Shown: positions 1 to 9,865 of the stretch, in pieces
Layout: each line of letters begins with the position of its first letter
How positions within the stretch are numbered: position 1 is the first letter of the stretch
DNA from: Novosphingobium sp. SG707
GTDB taxonomy: Bacteria > Pseudomonadota > Alphaproteobacteria > Sphingomonadales > Sphingomonadaceae
Assembly (NCBI RefSeq): GCF_012275515.1
Contig: NZ_JAAZQL010000002.1
Span: forward strand, 310,001-374,000
Direction: 5' to 3'
Length of the DNA: 64,000 bases
Notes under the pieces: generated by a model
The model's database searches: none
Told to the model about the DNA's origin: nothing
What the model saw: the letters and a program-made list of their open reading frames with translations, nothing else
Translations under genes and position numbers: made by a program

Positions 1-243
1 GAGGTTACAGGCGTGCGTGCCTGTTGAATCAAGAGATAGTGTCGCCATGCAGCAAAGGCAATCAGGGATAGGTCTATGGCCCGAAGTGGCGCAAATAGGT
101 GAAAAATGCGCTATTGAGAAGCACTTGCAGATATTCTCGCAGGTTCTTTTCGCTCCTGCACAGTTTGAGGCTTCAGGACACTTGCACACCCCGGAAAGGG
201 GGACTAGGGCCGCCAAAGCTCAACTTAATCTGCGAGTCAGCTC
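1..243. other. Upstream region of the nuo operon, no gene recognised
   Basis: No convincing coding sequence is visible here; the short open frames have no recognisable product. A small perfect hairpin (ACAGGC / GCCTGT, 6-base loop) lies at 7-24 and could be the end of a terminator of a gene outside the window. The nuo promoter must lie in or before this stretch, but I could not pick a convincing -35/-10 pair. Confidence 0.5.
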
Positions 244-630
244 TTGATCGACCTGTCGCACTACCTGTCGAACTACCTTCCCATCCTGATCTTTCTCGGG
301 ATCGCGCTTGGTCTGTCTTCGGCCTTCGTCATTTTGCCCATTCTCGTGTCGCGCCTTACGGGTTCGTACAAGCCGGATGCTGACAAGCTTTCGGAATATG
401 AATGCGGCTTCCCCGCCTTTGAAGAACCGCGCAGCCAGTTTGACGTGCGTTTCTATCTCGTGGCGATCCTCTTCATCATCTTCGATCTCGAAGCAGCTTT
501 CCTGTTTCCCTGGGCGGTCAGCCTGAAGGAAACCGGCTGGGCTGGCTGGCTGACGATGATGGTGTTTCTTGCCGAACTCGTGATCGGCTTTGCCTATGCG
601 TGGAAGAAGGGAGCGTTGGACTGGGAATGA
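244..630 (+). CDS. nuoA: NADH-quinone oxidoreductase subunit A
   Basis: Small membrane-arm subunit of respiratory complex I, 128 residues, the usual length. Three hydrophobic segments are visible, with the family signature [41 protein letters not shown] in the middle third, including the conserved ECG cysteine region and the [11 protein letters not shown] helix. The start is a TTG codon: no ATG or GTG lies closer to the expected N-terminus, and no strong Shine-Dalgarno sequence is visible. The 3' end overlaps nuoB (ATGA). First gene of the 14-subunit operon. Confidence 0.95.
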   Translation: MIDLSHYLSNYLPILIFLGIALGLSSAFVILPILVSRLTGSYKPDADKLSEYECGFPAFEEPRSQFDVRFYLVAILFIIFDLEAAFLFPWAVSLKETGWAGWLTMMVFLAELVIGFAYAWKKGALDWE

Positions 631-1181
631 GTACAAATCCCTCCTTTGAACCGATCATGGCGGCCAACGGCAAGTTGGTCGCCCCCGATCAGGGTTTCTT
701 TAACGACCTGTCGAACGAAGTGTCCGACAAGGGCTTTCTGGTAACCAGCACCGAGGAACTGTTTCAGTGGGCCCGCACCGGCTCGCTGTGGTGGATGACC
801 TTTGGCCTGGCTTGCTGCGCCGTGGAAATGATCCACGTCAATATGCCGCGATATGACATGGAGCGCTTTGGTGCTGCTCCGCGCGCATCGCCGCGTCAGT
901 CGGACGTGATGATCGTGGCCGGCACGCTGTGCAACAAGATGGCCCCGGCGCTGCGCAAGGTCTATGACCAGATGTCGAACCCGAAGTATGTGATCTCGAT
1001 GGGGTCATGTGCGAATGGTGGTGGCTATTACCACTATTCCTATTCGGTGGTGCGCGGATGCGATCGCATCGTGCCGGTCGACATCTATGTGCCCGGTTGC
1101 CCGCCGACCGCCGAAGCCTTGCTCTATGGCATCATGCAGCTGCAGCGGAAGATCCGCCGCGTCGGCACCATCGAGCGTTGA
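627..1181 (+). CDS. nuoB: NADH-quinone oxidoreductase subunit B
   Basis: Peripheral-arm subunit of complex I that carries iron-sulfur cluster N2, the last electron carrier before ubiquinone. The 184-residue protein has the four expected ligands, Cys63-Cys64 ([10 protein letters not shown]), Cys128 (MGSCANGGG) and Cys158 (VPGCPPT). The chosen ATG overlaps the nuoA stop in an ATGA, indicating translational coupling; the frame stays open further upstream but that part lies inside nuoA and is not conserved. Confidence 0.97.
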   Translation: MSTNPSFEPIMAANGKLVAPDQGFFNDLSNEVSDKGFLVTSTEELFQWARTGSLWWMTFGLACCAVEMIHVNMPRYDMERFGAAPRASPRQSDVMIVAGTLCNKMAPALRKVYDQMSNPKYVISMGSCANGGGYYHYSYSVVRGCDRIVPVDIYVPGCPPTAEALLYGIMQLQRKIRRVGTIER

Positions 1182-1192
1182 GGGAGGGACGA

Positions 1193-1819
1193 ATGGCTGT
1201 TCTGCATTCCGCCCCCAAGTGGAGTTCGAACGAGGGCGTTCTCGACAAGCTGGTTGCCGCTCTGGCCCACCGCGTCGCGGCGTCCAAGGAAGAGCATGGC
1301 GAAATCGTCATCACGGTGACGCGCGAGCACGTCGAGGATGCGTTGCGTATCCTGCGCGACAAGCATGAATATCAGCAGCTGGTGGAAATCGCCGGCGCCG
1401 ACTATCCCAACCGCCCCGAGCGGTTTGAAGTCGTCTACATGCTGCTCTCGCTGACCAAGAATCACCGCATCATCGTCAAGACCACCACCGATGAAGTCGC
1501 CCCGGTTCCGACCGTGACGACGCTCTGGCCGGTGGCTGGCTGGCTCGAACGCGAAGTGTTCGACCTGTATGGCGTGGTCTTTGCGGGCAATGCGGACCTG
1601 CGCCGCATCCTGACCGACTATGGCTTTGAAGGGCATCCTTTCCGCAAGGACTTCCCGCTGACGGGCTATCAGGAACTGCGCTACTCGAACGAAGAGAAGC
1701 GCGTGGTTTATGAGCCGGTGCGTCTGGCGCAGGATCTGCGCCAGTTCGACTTCACCTCGCCGTGGGAAGGCGCAGACTATGTGCTGCCGGGCGACGAGAA
1801 AGCTGGGGAAGGCAAATGA
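1193..1819 (+). CDS. nuoC: NADH-quinone oxidoreductase subunit C
   Basis: Peripheral-arm subunit (30-kDa family) of complex I, which together with NuoD and NuoB builds the quinone-site module. The 208-residue product shows the family signature [41 protein letters not shown] near residues 125-165. A good ribosome-binding site (GGGAGGG) sits just before the ATG, 11 bases after nuoB. The stop overlaps nuoD (ATGA). It is a separate gene here, not the nuoCD fusion of enterobacteria. Confidence 0.96.
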   Translation: MAVLHSAPKWSSNEGVLDKLVAALAHRVAASKEEHGEIVITVTREHVEDALRILRDKHEYQQLVEIAGADYPNRPERFEVVYMLLSLTKNHRIIVKTTTDEVAPVPTVTTLWPVAGWLEREVFDLYGVVFAGNADLRRILTDYGFEGHPFRKDFPLTGYQELRYSNEEKRVVYEPVRLAQDLRQFDFTSPWEGADYVLPGDEKAGEGK

Positions 1820-3030
1820 GCGGTCTGATCCTCGAGGAATCGCCGACCACCGGCGATGAGATCATCACCAATTACACCATCAACTTCGGCCCTCAGCACC
1901 CCGCCGCACACGGCGTGTTGCGCATGGTCACCGAGTTGGACGGTGAAATCGTCACGCGTATCGATCCGCATATCGGCCTGCTGCATCGCGGCACCGAAAA
2001 GCTGATCGAATACAAGACCTATCTGCAGGCGCTGCCCTATTTCGACCGGCTGGACTATTGTTCGCCGCTCGGCATGGAGCATTCCTATGTTCTGGCGGTG
2101 GAAAAGCTGCTGAACCTGGAAGTGCCCGAGCGTGCCAAGTGGCTGCGCACGATGTTTGCGGAAATCACGCGTATCTGCAACCACATGCTGAACATCGGCT
2201 CGCACGTCATGGACGTGGGCGCGATGACGCCGAACCTGTGGCTGTTCGAAATCCGCGAGGATTGCCTCAACTTCTTCGAGCGCGCTTCCGGCGCGCGTAT
2301 GCACTCGGCATGGTTCCGCCCCGGCGGCGTCCATCAGGATGTGCCGCAGAAGCTGATCGACGATATCAGCGTCTGGCTCGACAAGCGTCTGCCCGAACTG
2401 TTCGAGGACGCGATGAGCTTGGTGTGCGACAACCGCATCTTCAAGCAGCGCAACGTCGATATCGCCACGGTCAGCAAGGAAGACGCGCTGGCATGGGGCT
2501 TTTCCGGCCCGATGATCCGCGGCAGCGGCATTGCCTGGGATCTGCGCAAGTCGCAGCCCTATGACGCCTACGATCAGGTCGATTTCGAAGTGCCCGTGGG
2601 CACGCGCGGCGACTGCTATGATCGCTTCATGGTCCGCGTGGAAGAAGTCCGCCAGTCGGCCCGCATCATCCGCCAGTGCATCGAAAAGATGCCCGCCGGG
2701 CCGGTGCTGAGCAGCGACCGCAAGGTGGCCCCGCCCAAGCGCGCCGAGATGAAGCAGGACATGGAAAGCCTGATCCATCACTTCAAGCTCTACACCGAAG
2801 GCTTCCACGTTCCGGCGGGCGAGGTCTATGTGGCCACCGAAAGCCCCAAGGGCGAGTTCGGCGTCTATCTGGTGTCGGACGGCTCGAACAAGCCCTATCG
2901 CTGCAAGATCCGCCCGACGGCGTTCTCGCATCTTCAGGCGATGGACTTCATGACCAAGGGCCACATGCTGCCCGATATCACCGCCATCCTTGGCGCGATG
3001 GATATCGTGTTCGGGGAGTGCGACCGGTGA
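1816..3030 (+). CDS. nuoD: NADH-quinone oxidoreductase subunit D
   Basis: The 49-kDa subunit of complex I, forming the quinone-binding pocket with NuoB. It has 404 residues, normal for alphaproteobacteria. The conserved N-terminal [14 protein letters not shown] and [28 protein letters not shown] are present, as is the C-terminal [20 protein letters not shown], where the final Arg is the typical end. Both ends overlap their neighbours by four bases (ATGA with nuoC, GTGA with the following small gene). Confidence 0.97.
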   Translation: MSGLILEESPTTGDEIITNYTINFGPQHPAAHGVLRMVTELDGEIVTRIDPHIGLLHRGTEKLIEYKTYLQALPYFDRLDYCSPLGMEHSYVLAVEKLLNLEVPERAKWLRTMFAEITRICNHMLNIGSHVMDVGAMTPNLWLFEIREDCLNFFERASGARMHSAWFRPGGVHQDVPQKLIDDISVWLDKRLPELFEDAMSLVCDNRIFKQRNVDIATVSKEDALAWGFSGPMIRGSGIAWDLRKSQPYDAYDQVDFEVPVGTRGDCYDRFMVRVEEVRQSARIIRQCIEKMPAGPVLSSDRKVAPPKRAEMKQDMESLIHHFKLYTEGFHVPAGEVYVATESPKGEFGVYLVSDGSNKPYRCKIRPTAFSHLQAMDFMTKGHMLPDITAILGAMDIVFGECDR

Positions 3031-3389
3031 GCCAGAGCCTCAACCATCTGGCAACCGCCGAGGCGATGATTGCGGCCTATAACGCGCAGGATGCCGACCT
3101 TTACGTGTCCTATATGACTGACGATGCCTGCGAAGCGGGCTATCGCGGCGCTGTGGTGCGCGAAGGCAAGGAAGGCACCCGCACGGGTCTGGCCGCGGCT
3201 TTCGCCAAGTGGCCGCAGAACCATGCCGAGATCCGCGAAAAGCAGGCCATCGGCAATTATGTGCTGTTCCGCGAATATGTCACGCGCGGCCCGGCCAGCG
3301 ATGGTTCGGAATTGGTCGAGCCGTTCGAAGTCATCGCCGTCTATTCGTTCGAGGGCGACAAGTGCTCTCGCGTGGAGTTCATCCGCTAA
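3027..3389 (+). CDS. NTF2/SnoaL-like small protein inside the nuo operon
   Basis: 120-residue protein with the look of an NTF2-like (SnoaL-type) fold: an N-terminal helix with a tyrosine/aspartate stretch ([18 protein letters not shown]), then strands ending in [19 protein letters not shown], typical of this superfamily. No transmembrane segment or signal peptide. The GTG start overlaps the nuoD stop (GTGA) and its own stop touches the nuoE start, so it is translated as part of the complex I operon. It is not one of the 14 canonical subunits and not in the E. coli operon. Its job is unknown; an accessory or assembly role is only inferred from position. Confidence 0.8.
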   Translation: MSQSLNHLATAEAMIAAYNAQDADLYVSYMTDDACEAGYRGAVVREGKEGTRTGLAAAFAKWPQNHAEIREKQAIGNYVLFREYVTRGPASDGSELVEPFEVIAVYSFEGDKCSRVEFIR

Positions 3390-4057
3390 TGGCTGATCGT
3401 CATATCTACCCCGATAGCCCTGAGCTGCGCGCGCGCTGGGGCAATTTCGCCTGGACCGAGGCCAATGCGGCCAAGGCCAAGGAAATCGTCGCGCGCTATC
3501 CCGAAGGGCGTCAGCGCTCAGCCTCGATGCCGCTGCTCGATCTAGCGCAGCGTCAGGTTGGCGCGGAAACCGGCACGCAGGGCTGGCTGCCGATCCCGGT
3601 GATGGAATATGTCGCGAATTATCTCGACATGCCGATCATCCGCGTGGTCGAGGTCGCCACCTTCTACACCATGTATAATCTGGTTCCGGTCGGAAAGTTC
3701 CACGTGCAGGTCTGCGGCACCACGCCCTGCATGCTGCGCGGCAGCGACGACCTGATCTCGGTGTGCAAGGCCAAGAAGATGCCGACCGGCGGCGTTTCGG
3801 AGGATGGTCTCTGGACCTTCACCGAGGTGGAATGCATGGGCAATTGCTCGTCGGCGCCGATGGTGCAGATCAATGACGACAATTACGAAGACCTGACCGC
3901 CGAACGTTTCGAGGGCATTCTGGATGCTCTGGCGCGCGGCGAAAGCCCCAAGACGGGCACGCAGGAACCGGGCCGCCACACGGTGGAGCCGGTGGGCGCG
4001 CTTTCGTCGCTGACCGCCATGGTCAATGAAAATCACGATTATCGGGGGGAGTGGTAA
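3389..4057 (+). CDS. nuoE: NADH-quinone oxidoreductase subunit E
   Basis: 24-kDa thioredoxin-like subunit of the NADH-oxidising module, binding the [2Fe-2S] cluster N1a. The four ligands are visible as Cys109 and Cys114 (CGTTPC) and Cys149 and Cys153 (CMGNC). Length 222 residues. The ATG shares one base with the stop of the preceding small gene. A gap of three bases leads to nuoF. The C-terminal 40 residues (GRHTVEPVGALSSLT...) form a tail typical of alphaproteobacterial NuoE. Confidence 0.96.
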   Translation: MADRHIYPDSPELRARWGNFAWTEANAAKAKEIVARYPEGRQRSASMPLLDLAQRQVGAETGTQGWLPIPVMEYVANYLDMPIIRVVEVATFYTMYNLVPVGKFHVQVCGTTPCMLRGSDDLISVCKAKKMPTGGVSEDGLWTFTEVECMGNCSSAPMVQINDDNYEDLTAERFEGILDALARGESPKTGTQEPGRHTVEPVGALSSLTAMVNENHDYRGEW

Positions 4058-4060
4058 GTC

Positions 4061-5356
4061 ATGGCCCTTCAGGACAAGGATCGTATCTTCACCAATCTCT
4101 ACGGTTATCAACCGTGGAATTTGGCAGCGGCACGCGCTCGCGGCGATTGGGACAACACCAAGGCGCTGATGGAGCGTGGTCGCGACGCAATCATTCAGGA
4201 AATCAAGGATTCCGGCCTTCGCGGTCGTGGCGGTGCGGGCTTCCCCACCGGTATGAAGTGGAGCTTCATGCCCAAGGAAAGCAAGGACGGTCGTCCCAGC
4301 TTCCTGGTCATCAACGCCGACGAATCCGAACCCGGTTCGTGCAAGGACCGCGAAATCATCCGTCACGATCCGCACAAGCTGATCGAAGGCGCGCTGGTGG
4401 CCGGTTTTGCGATGGGGGCCCGCGCGGCCTACATCTATATTCGCGGCGAATATATCCGCGAAGCCGAAACGCTGTTTGCTGCTGTTGCCGAGGCCTATGA
4501 CGCCGGGCTGGTCGGCAAGAACGCCAGCGGTTCGGGCTATGATTTCGACGTCTTCGTCCATCGCGGCGCGGGCGCCTATATCTGCGGCGAAGAAACCGCG
4601 ATGATCGAATCGATCGAAGGCAAGAAGGGCCAGCCCCGTCTCAAGCCTCCGTTCCCCGCCGGTGCCGGTCTCTATGGCTGCCCCACCACGGTGAACAATG
4701 TCGAATCCATCGCGGTGGCTCCCACCATCCTGCGTCGCGGCGCGGGCTGGTTCGCTTCGTTCGGGCGTGAGAACAACAAGGGCACCAAGCTCTTCCAGAT
4801 CTCGGGCCATGTGAACAAGCCCTGCGTGGTCGAAGAAGAGATGTCGATCCCGTTCAGCGAGCTGATCGAGAAGCATTGCGGCGGCATTCGCGGCGGCAAG
4901 GACAACCTGCTGGCGGTCATCCCCGGCGGTTCGTCGGTTCCGCTGGTGCCTGCCGATCAGATCTGGGACGCGCCGATGGACTTTGACGGTCTGCGCGCGG
5001 TCGGCTCGGGTCTGGGCACGGCGGCGGTCATCGTCATGGACAAGTCGACCGACATCGTGCGCGCGATCAGCCGCCTTTCGTACTTCTACAAGCACGAAAG
5101 TTGCGGCCAGTGCACGCCGTGCCGCGAAGGCACCGGCTGGATGTGGCGCGTGATGGAGCGTCTGCGCAAGGGCGATGCCGATGTGCAGGAAATCGACATG
5201 CTCTGGAACGTCACCAAGCAGGTTGAAGGTCACACGATCTGCGCGCTGGGTGATGCGGCGGCTTGGCCGATCCAGGGTCTGATCCGTCATTTCCGCCCCG
5301 AAATTGAGCGTCGCATTGCCGAAAAGGGCGGTGCGCTGCGGGAGGCCGCTGAGTAA
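4061..5356 (+). CDS. nuoF: NADH-quinone oxidoreductase subunit F
   Basis: 51-kDa subunit that oxidises NADH, holding FMN and the [4Fe-4S] cluster N3. The glycine-rich nucleotide motif [10 protein letters not shown] is at residues 55-64, the flavin/NADH region continues with the [10 protein letters not shown] stretch, and the cluster ligands are [12 protein letters not shown] around residues 346-357 plus a later Cys near 394 (HTICALGDA). Length 431 residues is normal. Its stop shares a base with the nuoG start. Confidence 0.97.
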   Translation: MALQDKDRIFTNLYGYQPWNLAAARARGDWDNTKALMERGRDAIIQEIKDSGLRGRGGAGFPTGMKWSFMPKESKDGRPSFLVINADESEPGSCKDREIIRHDPHKLIEGALVAGFAMGARAAYIYIRGEYIREAETLFAAVAEAYDAGLVGKNASGSGYDFDVFVHRGAGAYICGEETAMIESIEGKKGQPRLKPPFPAGAGLYGCPTTVNNVESIAVAPTILRRGAGWFASFGRENNKGTKLFQISGHVNKPCVVEEEMSIPFSELIEKHCGGIRGGKDNLLAVIPGGSSVPLVPADQIWDAPMDFDGLRAVGSGLGTAAVIVMDKSTDIVRAISRLSYFYKHESCGQCTPCREGTGWMWRVMERLRKGDADVQEIDMLWNVTKQVEGHTICALGDAAAWPIQGLIRHFRPEIERRIAEKGGALREAAE

Positions 5357-7380
5357 TGCCTAAGGTCAAAGTTGACGGCGTGGAACTTGAGGTGCCTGCC
5401 GGCGCCACTGTTCTGCAAGCCTGCGAAATGGCGGGGAAGGAAATTCCGCGCTTCTGTTATCACGAACGTCTGAGCATTGCGGGCAACTGCCGCATGTGCC
5501 TGGTCGAGGTGAAGCCCGGGCCGCCCAAGCCGCAGGCTTCCTGCGCGCTCCCGGCCAGCGAAGGCCAGGAAATCCGCACCGACAGCGAGATGGTCAAGAA
5601 GGCGCGTGAAGGGGTGATGGAGTTTCTCCTCATCAACCACCCGCTCGACTGCCCGATCTGCGATCAGGGCGGCGAATGTGACCTTCAGGACCAGAGCGTG
5701 GCCTATGGCCGCGGTTCTTCGCGTTACCACGAGCACAAGCGCGCGGTGACCGAGAAGTATATGGGGCCGCTGATCAAGACGGTGATGACGCGCTGCATCC
5801 AGTGCACGCGCTGCGTCCGTTTCAGCGAGGAAATCGCGGGTGTGGATGAAATCGGCGCGCTGTATCGCGGCGAGAACATGCAGATCAGCACCTATCTGGA
5901 AAAGGCCTCGACGCATGAGCTGTCGGCCAATGTGATCGATCTGTGCCCGGTGGGCGCGCTGACTTCGCGTCCTTACGCGTTCGAAGCCCGTCCTTGGGAA
6001 CTCAAGAAGACGATCTCGATCGACGTTTCGGACGCTATCGGCTCGAACATCCGCGTCGATGCGCGCGGCCGCGAAGCCATGCGCATCCTGCCGCGCGTCA
6101 ATGATGACGTGAACGAGGAATGGCTGTCCGACAAGGGCCGCTACATGGTCGATGGCCTGTCCAAGCGCCGTCTTGATCGCCCGTTCATCCGTCTCGATGG
6201 CAAGCTCAAGGCCGTGTCGTGGGACGAGGCTCTCGCCGCTGTCGCCAAGATCGCACCGGGCAATTCGATTGCGGCGGTCGCTGGCGATCTGGTCGATGTC
6301 GAAACCATGTATGCGGCCAAGAAGCTCCTGTCGGGCCTTGGTTCGTCGGTGCTCGAAGGGCGTCAGACAGGTCTGGCTTACAACACGGCCAATCTGGCGG
6401 CGGTGAATTTCAATTCGGGCCTGGCCGGGATTGAAAGCGCTGATGCCATCCTGATCGTGGGCAGCCATGTCCGCTGGGAAGCTGCGGTGCTCAACGCCCG
6501 TCTGCGCAAGGCGGTCAAGCATGGCGCCAAGGTGTTCATCATCGGCCCCGAATGGGAAACGACCTATCCGGCCGAATTCCTGGGCTCCGACGCTTCGGTG
6601 CTGAATGCGCTCCCCGCGCATGTCTGGTCGGCTTTGCAGGGCGCCAAGCGTCCCGCGCTGATCATCGGCGGGGCAGGGCTGGCCAAGGGCGCGCTCGAAG
6701 CGGGTCTGGCGATCAGCGAACAGCTTGGTTTCGTGCGCACGCTGGAAGACGGTTCGGTGTGGAACGGTTTCAACGTTCTGCACATGGCGGCTTCGCGCAT
6801 GGGCGGTCTGCTGCTGGGTTATGCGCAGAAGGGCGGCATCAATGATGTCGCCGCTGCCAAGCCCAAGCTGCTGCTTTCGCTGGGCGCGGATGAGGTGGAT
6901 TACACTAAGTTCGCCGACAGCATGATCGTCTATGTCGGCCATCATGGCGACAAGGGCGCCCATGCCGCTGACGTGATCCTGCCCGCTTCGGCCTTCACCG
7001 AAAAGGCTGGCATTTACGTCAACACCGAAGGTCGCGTGCAGTTTGCCGAAAAGGCTGTGTTCGCGCCGGGTGATGCGCGTGAAGACTGGGCGATCCTGCG
7101 CGCGATTGCGCAGGTGCTGAACGTGAACGTCGGCTTTGACAGCTTTGACGAACTCCGCTCGGCGCTGTTTGCCGAATATCCGGCGCTGCTGGTTGATGGT
7201 GGTCTGATCGATTTCGGTCCGCTGCCCACCGGCGTTTCGGGTTCGGCCGCTGGCGAAATCGCCTATCCGATCAAGGATTTCTATCTGACGAACCCGATTG
7301 CCCGGGCGAGTGAGACGCTGGCGCGTTGCTCGGCCGAACTGCTGCACGGGTCGCAACCCCAAGCGGAGGCTGCGGAATGA
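5356..7380 (+). CDS. nuoG: NADH-quinone oxidoreductase subunit G
   Basis: Large iron-sulfur subunit of complex I (674 residues). The N-terminal ferredoxin domain has [15 protein letters not shown]...C ligands for a [2Fe-2S] cluster, followed by the HxxxCxxCxxxxxC set ([14 protein letters not shown]) and the CIQCTRC...CPVG set for [4Fe-4S] clusters. The C-terminal part is the molybdopterin-oxidoreductase-like domain, which binds no molybdenum in complex I. It starts on the last base of the nuoF stop and overlaps nuoH by four bases. Confidence 0.97.
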   Translation: MPKVKVDGVELEVPAGATVLQACEMAGKEIPRFCYHERLSIAGNCRMCLVEVKPGPPKPQASCALPASEGQEIRTDSEMVKKAREGVMEFLLINHPLDCPICDQGGECDLQDQSVAYGRGSSRYHEHKRAVTEKYMGPLIKTVMTRCIQCTRCVRFSEEIAGVDEIGALYRGENMQISTYLEKASTHELSANVIDLCPVGALTSRPYAFEARPWELKKTISIDVSDAIGSNIRVDARGREAMRILPRVNDDVNEEWLSDKGRYMVDGLSKRRLDRPFIRLDGKLKAVSWDEALAAVAKIAPGNSIAAVAGDLVDVETMYAAKKLLSGLGSSVLEGRQTGLAYNTANLAAVNFNSGLAGIESADAILIVGSHVRWEAAVLNARLRKAVKHGAKVFIIGPEWETTYPAEFLGSDASVLNALPAHVWSALQGAKRPALIIGGAGLAKGALEAGLAISEQLGFVRTLEDGSVWNGFNVLHMAASRMGGLLLGYAQKGGINDVAAAKPKLLLSLGADEVDYTKFADSMIVYVGHHGDKGAHAADVILPASAFTEKAGIYVNTEGRVQFAEKAVFAPGDAREDWAILRAIAQVLNVNVGFDSFDELRSALFAEYPALLVDGGLIDFGPLPTGVSGSAAGEIAYPIKDFYLTNPIARASETLARCSAELLHGSQPQAEAAE

Positions 7381-8423
7381 CCGCCTTCTTCCAATCGCTT
7401 GGCCTGCCGTTTGGAGCGGCATGGCTGATTTCCACCATTGCGGGCATCCTGCTGATCGCGCTGCCGCTGATGCTCAGCGTGGCGATGATCATCTATGTCG
7501 ACCGTAAGATCTGGGCGGCCATGGCGCTGCGTCGCGGTCCGAACGTTGTCGGCCCGCTGGGTCTGCTTCAGTCGTTTGCCGACGGTCTGAAGGTTTTCCT
7601 GCAGGAAACCATCGTTCCGACCGCCGCGAATAAGGGCATCTTCCTGATTGGCCCGGTGGTTACCTTCACGGTGACGCTGCTGGCCTGGGCGGTGATCCCG
7701 TTCAACTCGGGCGCGATCCTGGCCGACATCAATGTGGGCCTGCTCTATGTTCTGGCGATTTCGTCGCTGGGCGTTTACGGCACGATCATGGCTGGTTGGG
7801 CTTCGAACTCAAAATACCCGTTTTTCAGTGCTATGCGCGCCTCGGCTCAGATGATTTCCTATGAAGTCTCGATCGGCTTCATCCTCATCTGCGTGGTGCT
7901 GTGGGCGGGCTCGTTCAATCTGGGCACGATTGTTTCGGCGCAGAAGGGCCATGTGTTCGGCATCCTGAACGGCTTTGGCTTCAATCCGCTGCTGTTCCCG
8001 ATGTGGGTGCTGTTCCTGATTTCGGGCATGGCGGAAACCCAGCGCGCTCCGTTTGACCTTTGCGAAGCGGAGTCGGAACTCGTCGCCGGTTATCAGACCG
8101 AATATTCCTCGATGGCCTTCGCGCTGTTCTGGCTCGGCGAATATGGCAACGTGCTCTTGATGTGCGCATTGAATGCCACGCTGTTCTGGGGTGGTTACTT
8201 GCCGCCGCTGGATATTCCGGTGCTTTACATGGTGCCGGGCGTGATCTGGCTGCTGCTCAAGATCTTCTTCTTCTTCTTTGTGTTCAGCTGGGTGAAGGCC
8301 ACCGTGCCGCGCTATCGCTATGACCAGCTGATGCGTCTGGGCTGGAAAATCTTCCTGCCGCTCTCGCTGCTGTTCGTTTTCCTCGTCAGCGGTTACCTCA
8401 TGGCTACGGGACATTTTGCATGA
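7377..8423 (+). CDS. nuoH: NADH-quinone oxidoreductase subunit H
   Basis: Membrane subunit that links the quinone site to the proton-pumping arm. 348 residues with about eight hydrophobic helices and the conserved loops [24 protein letters not shown] and [40 protein letters not shown], both diagnostic. The ATG at 7377 overlaps the nuoG stop; the frame extends upstream but only inside nuoG. The 3' end overlaps nuoI (ATGA). Confidence 0.97.
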   Translation: MTAFFQSLGLPFGAAWLISTIAGILLIALPLMLSVAMIIYVDRKIWAAMALRRGPNVVGPLGLLQSFADGLKVFLQETIVPTAANKGIFLIGPVVTFTVTLLAWAVIPFNSGAILADINVGLLYVLAISSLGVYGTIMAGWASNSKYPFFSAMRASAQMISYEVSIGFILICVVLWAGSFNLGTIVSAQKGHVFGILNGFGFNPLLFPMWVLFLISGMAETQRAPFDLCEAESELVAGYQTEYSSMAFALFWLGEYGNVLLMCALNATLFWGGYLPPLDIPVLYMVPGVIWLLLKIFFFFFVFSWVKATVPRYRYDQLMRLGWKIFLPLSLLFVFLVSGYLMATGHFA

Positions 8424-8905
8424 GCGTCGCCCATCTCATCAAGAGTTTCACCCTCTGGGAGTTCGTGAAGGCTCACGCCCTGACCTTGAAGTATTTCTTC
8501 AAGGAAAAGGCGACCATCAACTATCCCTATGAGAAGAACCCGCTTTCGCCCCGTTTCCGTGGTGAACATGCGCTGCGTCGCTATCCCAACGGGGAAGAGC
8601 GCTGCATCGCGTGCAAATTGTGCGAGGCGATCTGCCCCGCGCAGGCCATCACCATCGAGGCCGAACCGCGCGATGACGGCAGCCGCCGCACCACGCGTTA
8701 TGACATCGACATGACCAAGTGCATCTTCTGCGGTTTTTGCCAGGAAGCATGCCCGGTCGACGCCATCGTCGAAGGGCCGAACTTCGAATACGCGACCGAA
8801 ACGCGTGCCGAACTGCTCTATGACAAGAACAAGCTGTTGGCGAACGGGGACAAGTGGGAGCGGGCGATTGCCGCGAACCTTGAAGCCGATGCGCCCTACC
8901 GTTAA
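8420..8905 (+). CDS. nuoI: NADH-quinone oxidoreductase subunit I
   Basis: Ferredoxin-like subunit with two [4Fe-4S] clusters (N6a, N6b) that pass electrons towards NuoB. The two motifs [16 protein letters not shown] and [19 protein letters not shown] are intact. 161 residues. It overlaps nuoH by four bases and is separated from nuoJ by 21 bases that contain a GGAG-type ribosome-binding site (gccGGAGacaagag). Confidence 0.97.
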   Translation: MSVAHLIKSFTLWEFVKAHALTLKYFFKEKATINYPYEKNPLSPRFRGEHALRRYPNGEERCIACKLCEAICPAQAITIEAEPRDDGSRRTTRYDIDMTKCIFCGFCQEACPVDAIVEGPNFEYATETRAELLYDKNKLLANGDKWERAIAANLEADAPYR

Positions 8906-8926
8906 GGCGCGGGCCGGAGACAAGAG

Positions 8927-9544
8927 ATGATCCAAACGCTTGCCTTTTATCTGTTCGCCGCGCTGGTGATTGCCTCGGCCGTGATGACCATCACGGCGCG
9001 CAATCCGGTGCATTCCGTGCTTTGGCTGATCCTGGCCTTCTTCAACGCCGCGGGTCTGATGATCCTGATCGGTGCCGAGTTCATCGCGATGCTTCTGGTC
9101 ATCGTCTATGTCGGCGCGGTGGCGGTGCTGTTCCTCTTTGTGGTTATGATGCTCGACATCGACTTTGCCACGCTGCGGGCCGGTTTCGTGAAGAACTTCC
9201 CGCTGGGTCTGGCGATTGCCGGCATTCTGCTGGCTGAACTGCTGTTTGGTCTTGGCGCTCATTCGGCCGGAGGCCTCGTGCTGGGCACGCCCGACGCGGC
9301 GACGGCTCCTGCGGCCAATGTGCCCAATATTCAGGCGATCGGCGCGGTGCTCTATGGGCACTACCTGTTCCTGTTCGAAGCGGCGGGTGTCGTGCTGCTG
9401 GTGGCCATGATCGGCGCCATCGTGCTGACCCATCGCCAGCGTAATGACGTGCGTCCGCAGAATATCTCCGAACAGGTCAAGCGCCGTCCGGAAGATGCCA
9501 CCATCAACACCCGTCCCGAAGTGGGCGGCGGCGTGAAGCTGTAA
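8927..9544 (+). CDS. nuoJ: NADH-quinone oxidoreductase subunit J
   Basis: Membrane-arm subunit of complex I with five predicted hydrophobic helices in 205 residues. The region [52 protein letters not shown], containing the conserved helix-3 area, is diagnostic. The C-terminal hydrophilic tail ([22 protein letters not shown]) is typical for alphaproteobacteria. Confidence 0.95.
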   Translation: MIQTLAFYLFAALVIASAVMTITARNPVHSVLWLILAFFNAAGLMILIGAEFIAMLLVIVYVGAVAVLFLFVVMMLDIDFATLRAGFVKNFPLGLAIAGILLAELLFGLGAHSAGGLVLGTPDAATAPAANVPNIQAIGAVLYGHYLFLFEAAGVVLLVAMIGAIVLTHRQRNDVRPQNISEQVKRRPEDATINTRPEVGGGVKL

Positions 9545-9554
9545 GGGGGCGGCC

Positions 9555-9860
9555 ATGATCGGTATTGAACATTATATCGTTGTCAGCTCGATCCTCTTCG
9601 GGCTGGGCGTGCTGGGCATCGTGCTCAACCGCAAGAACATCATCATCGTGTTGATGGCCATCGAGCTTATCCTGCTCTCGGTGAACATCAACCTCGTGGC
9701 CTTCAGCGCCTTCCTGCATGACCTGGCCGGTCAGATCTTCGCGATGTTCGTGTTGACCGTGGCCGCGGGTGAAGCAGCCGTGGGCCTGGCCATCCTCGTG
9801 ATCTACTTCCGCAGCCGCGGCACGATCGCGGTGGACGACGCCAACCGGATGAAGGGGTAA
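9555..9860 (+). CDS. nuoK: NADH-quinone oxidoreductase subunit K
   Basis: Small membrane subunit of 101 residues with three helices. The two conserved membrane glutamates that take part in proton translocation are visible in [14 protein letters not shown] and the later [22 protein letters not shown] run precedes the ATG. nuoL starts five bases after its stop. Confidence 0.96.
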   Translation: MIGIEHYIVVSSILFGLGVLGIVLNRKNIIIVLMAIELILLSVNINLVAFSAFLHDLAGQIFAMFVLTVAAGEAAVGLAILVIYFRSRGTIAVDDANRMKG

Positions 9861-9865
9861 GACCT

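Noticed and set aside
114..140. TTGAGA near 114 as a -35 box of the nuo promoter
   Set aside because: No acceptable -10 at 16-18 bases distance.
3542..5290. Long minus-strand open frame across nuoE and nuoF, and a similar one at 5287-7422 across nuoG
   Set aside because: Both lie entirely over well-supported nuo genes and have no recognisable domains; such antisense frames are common at this base composition.
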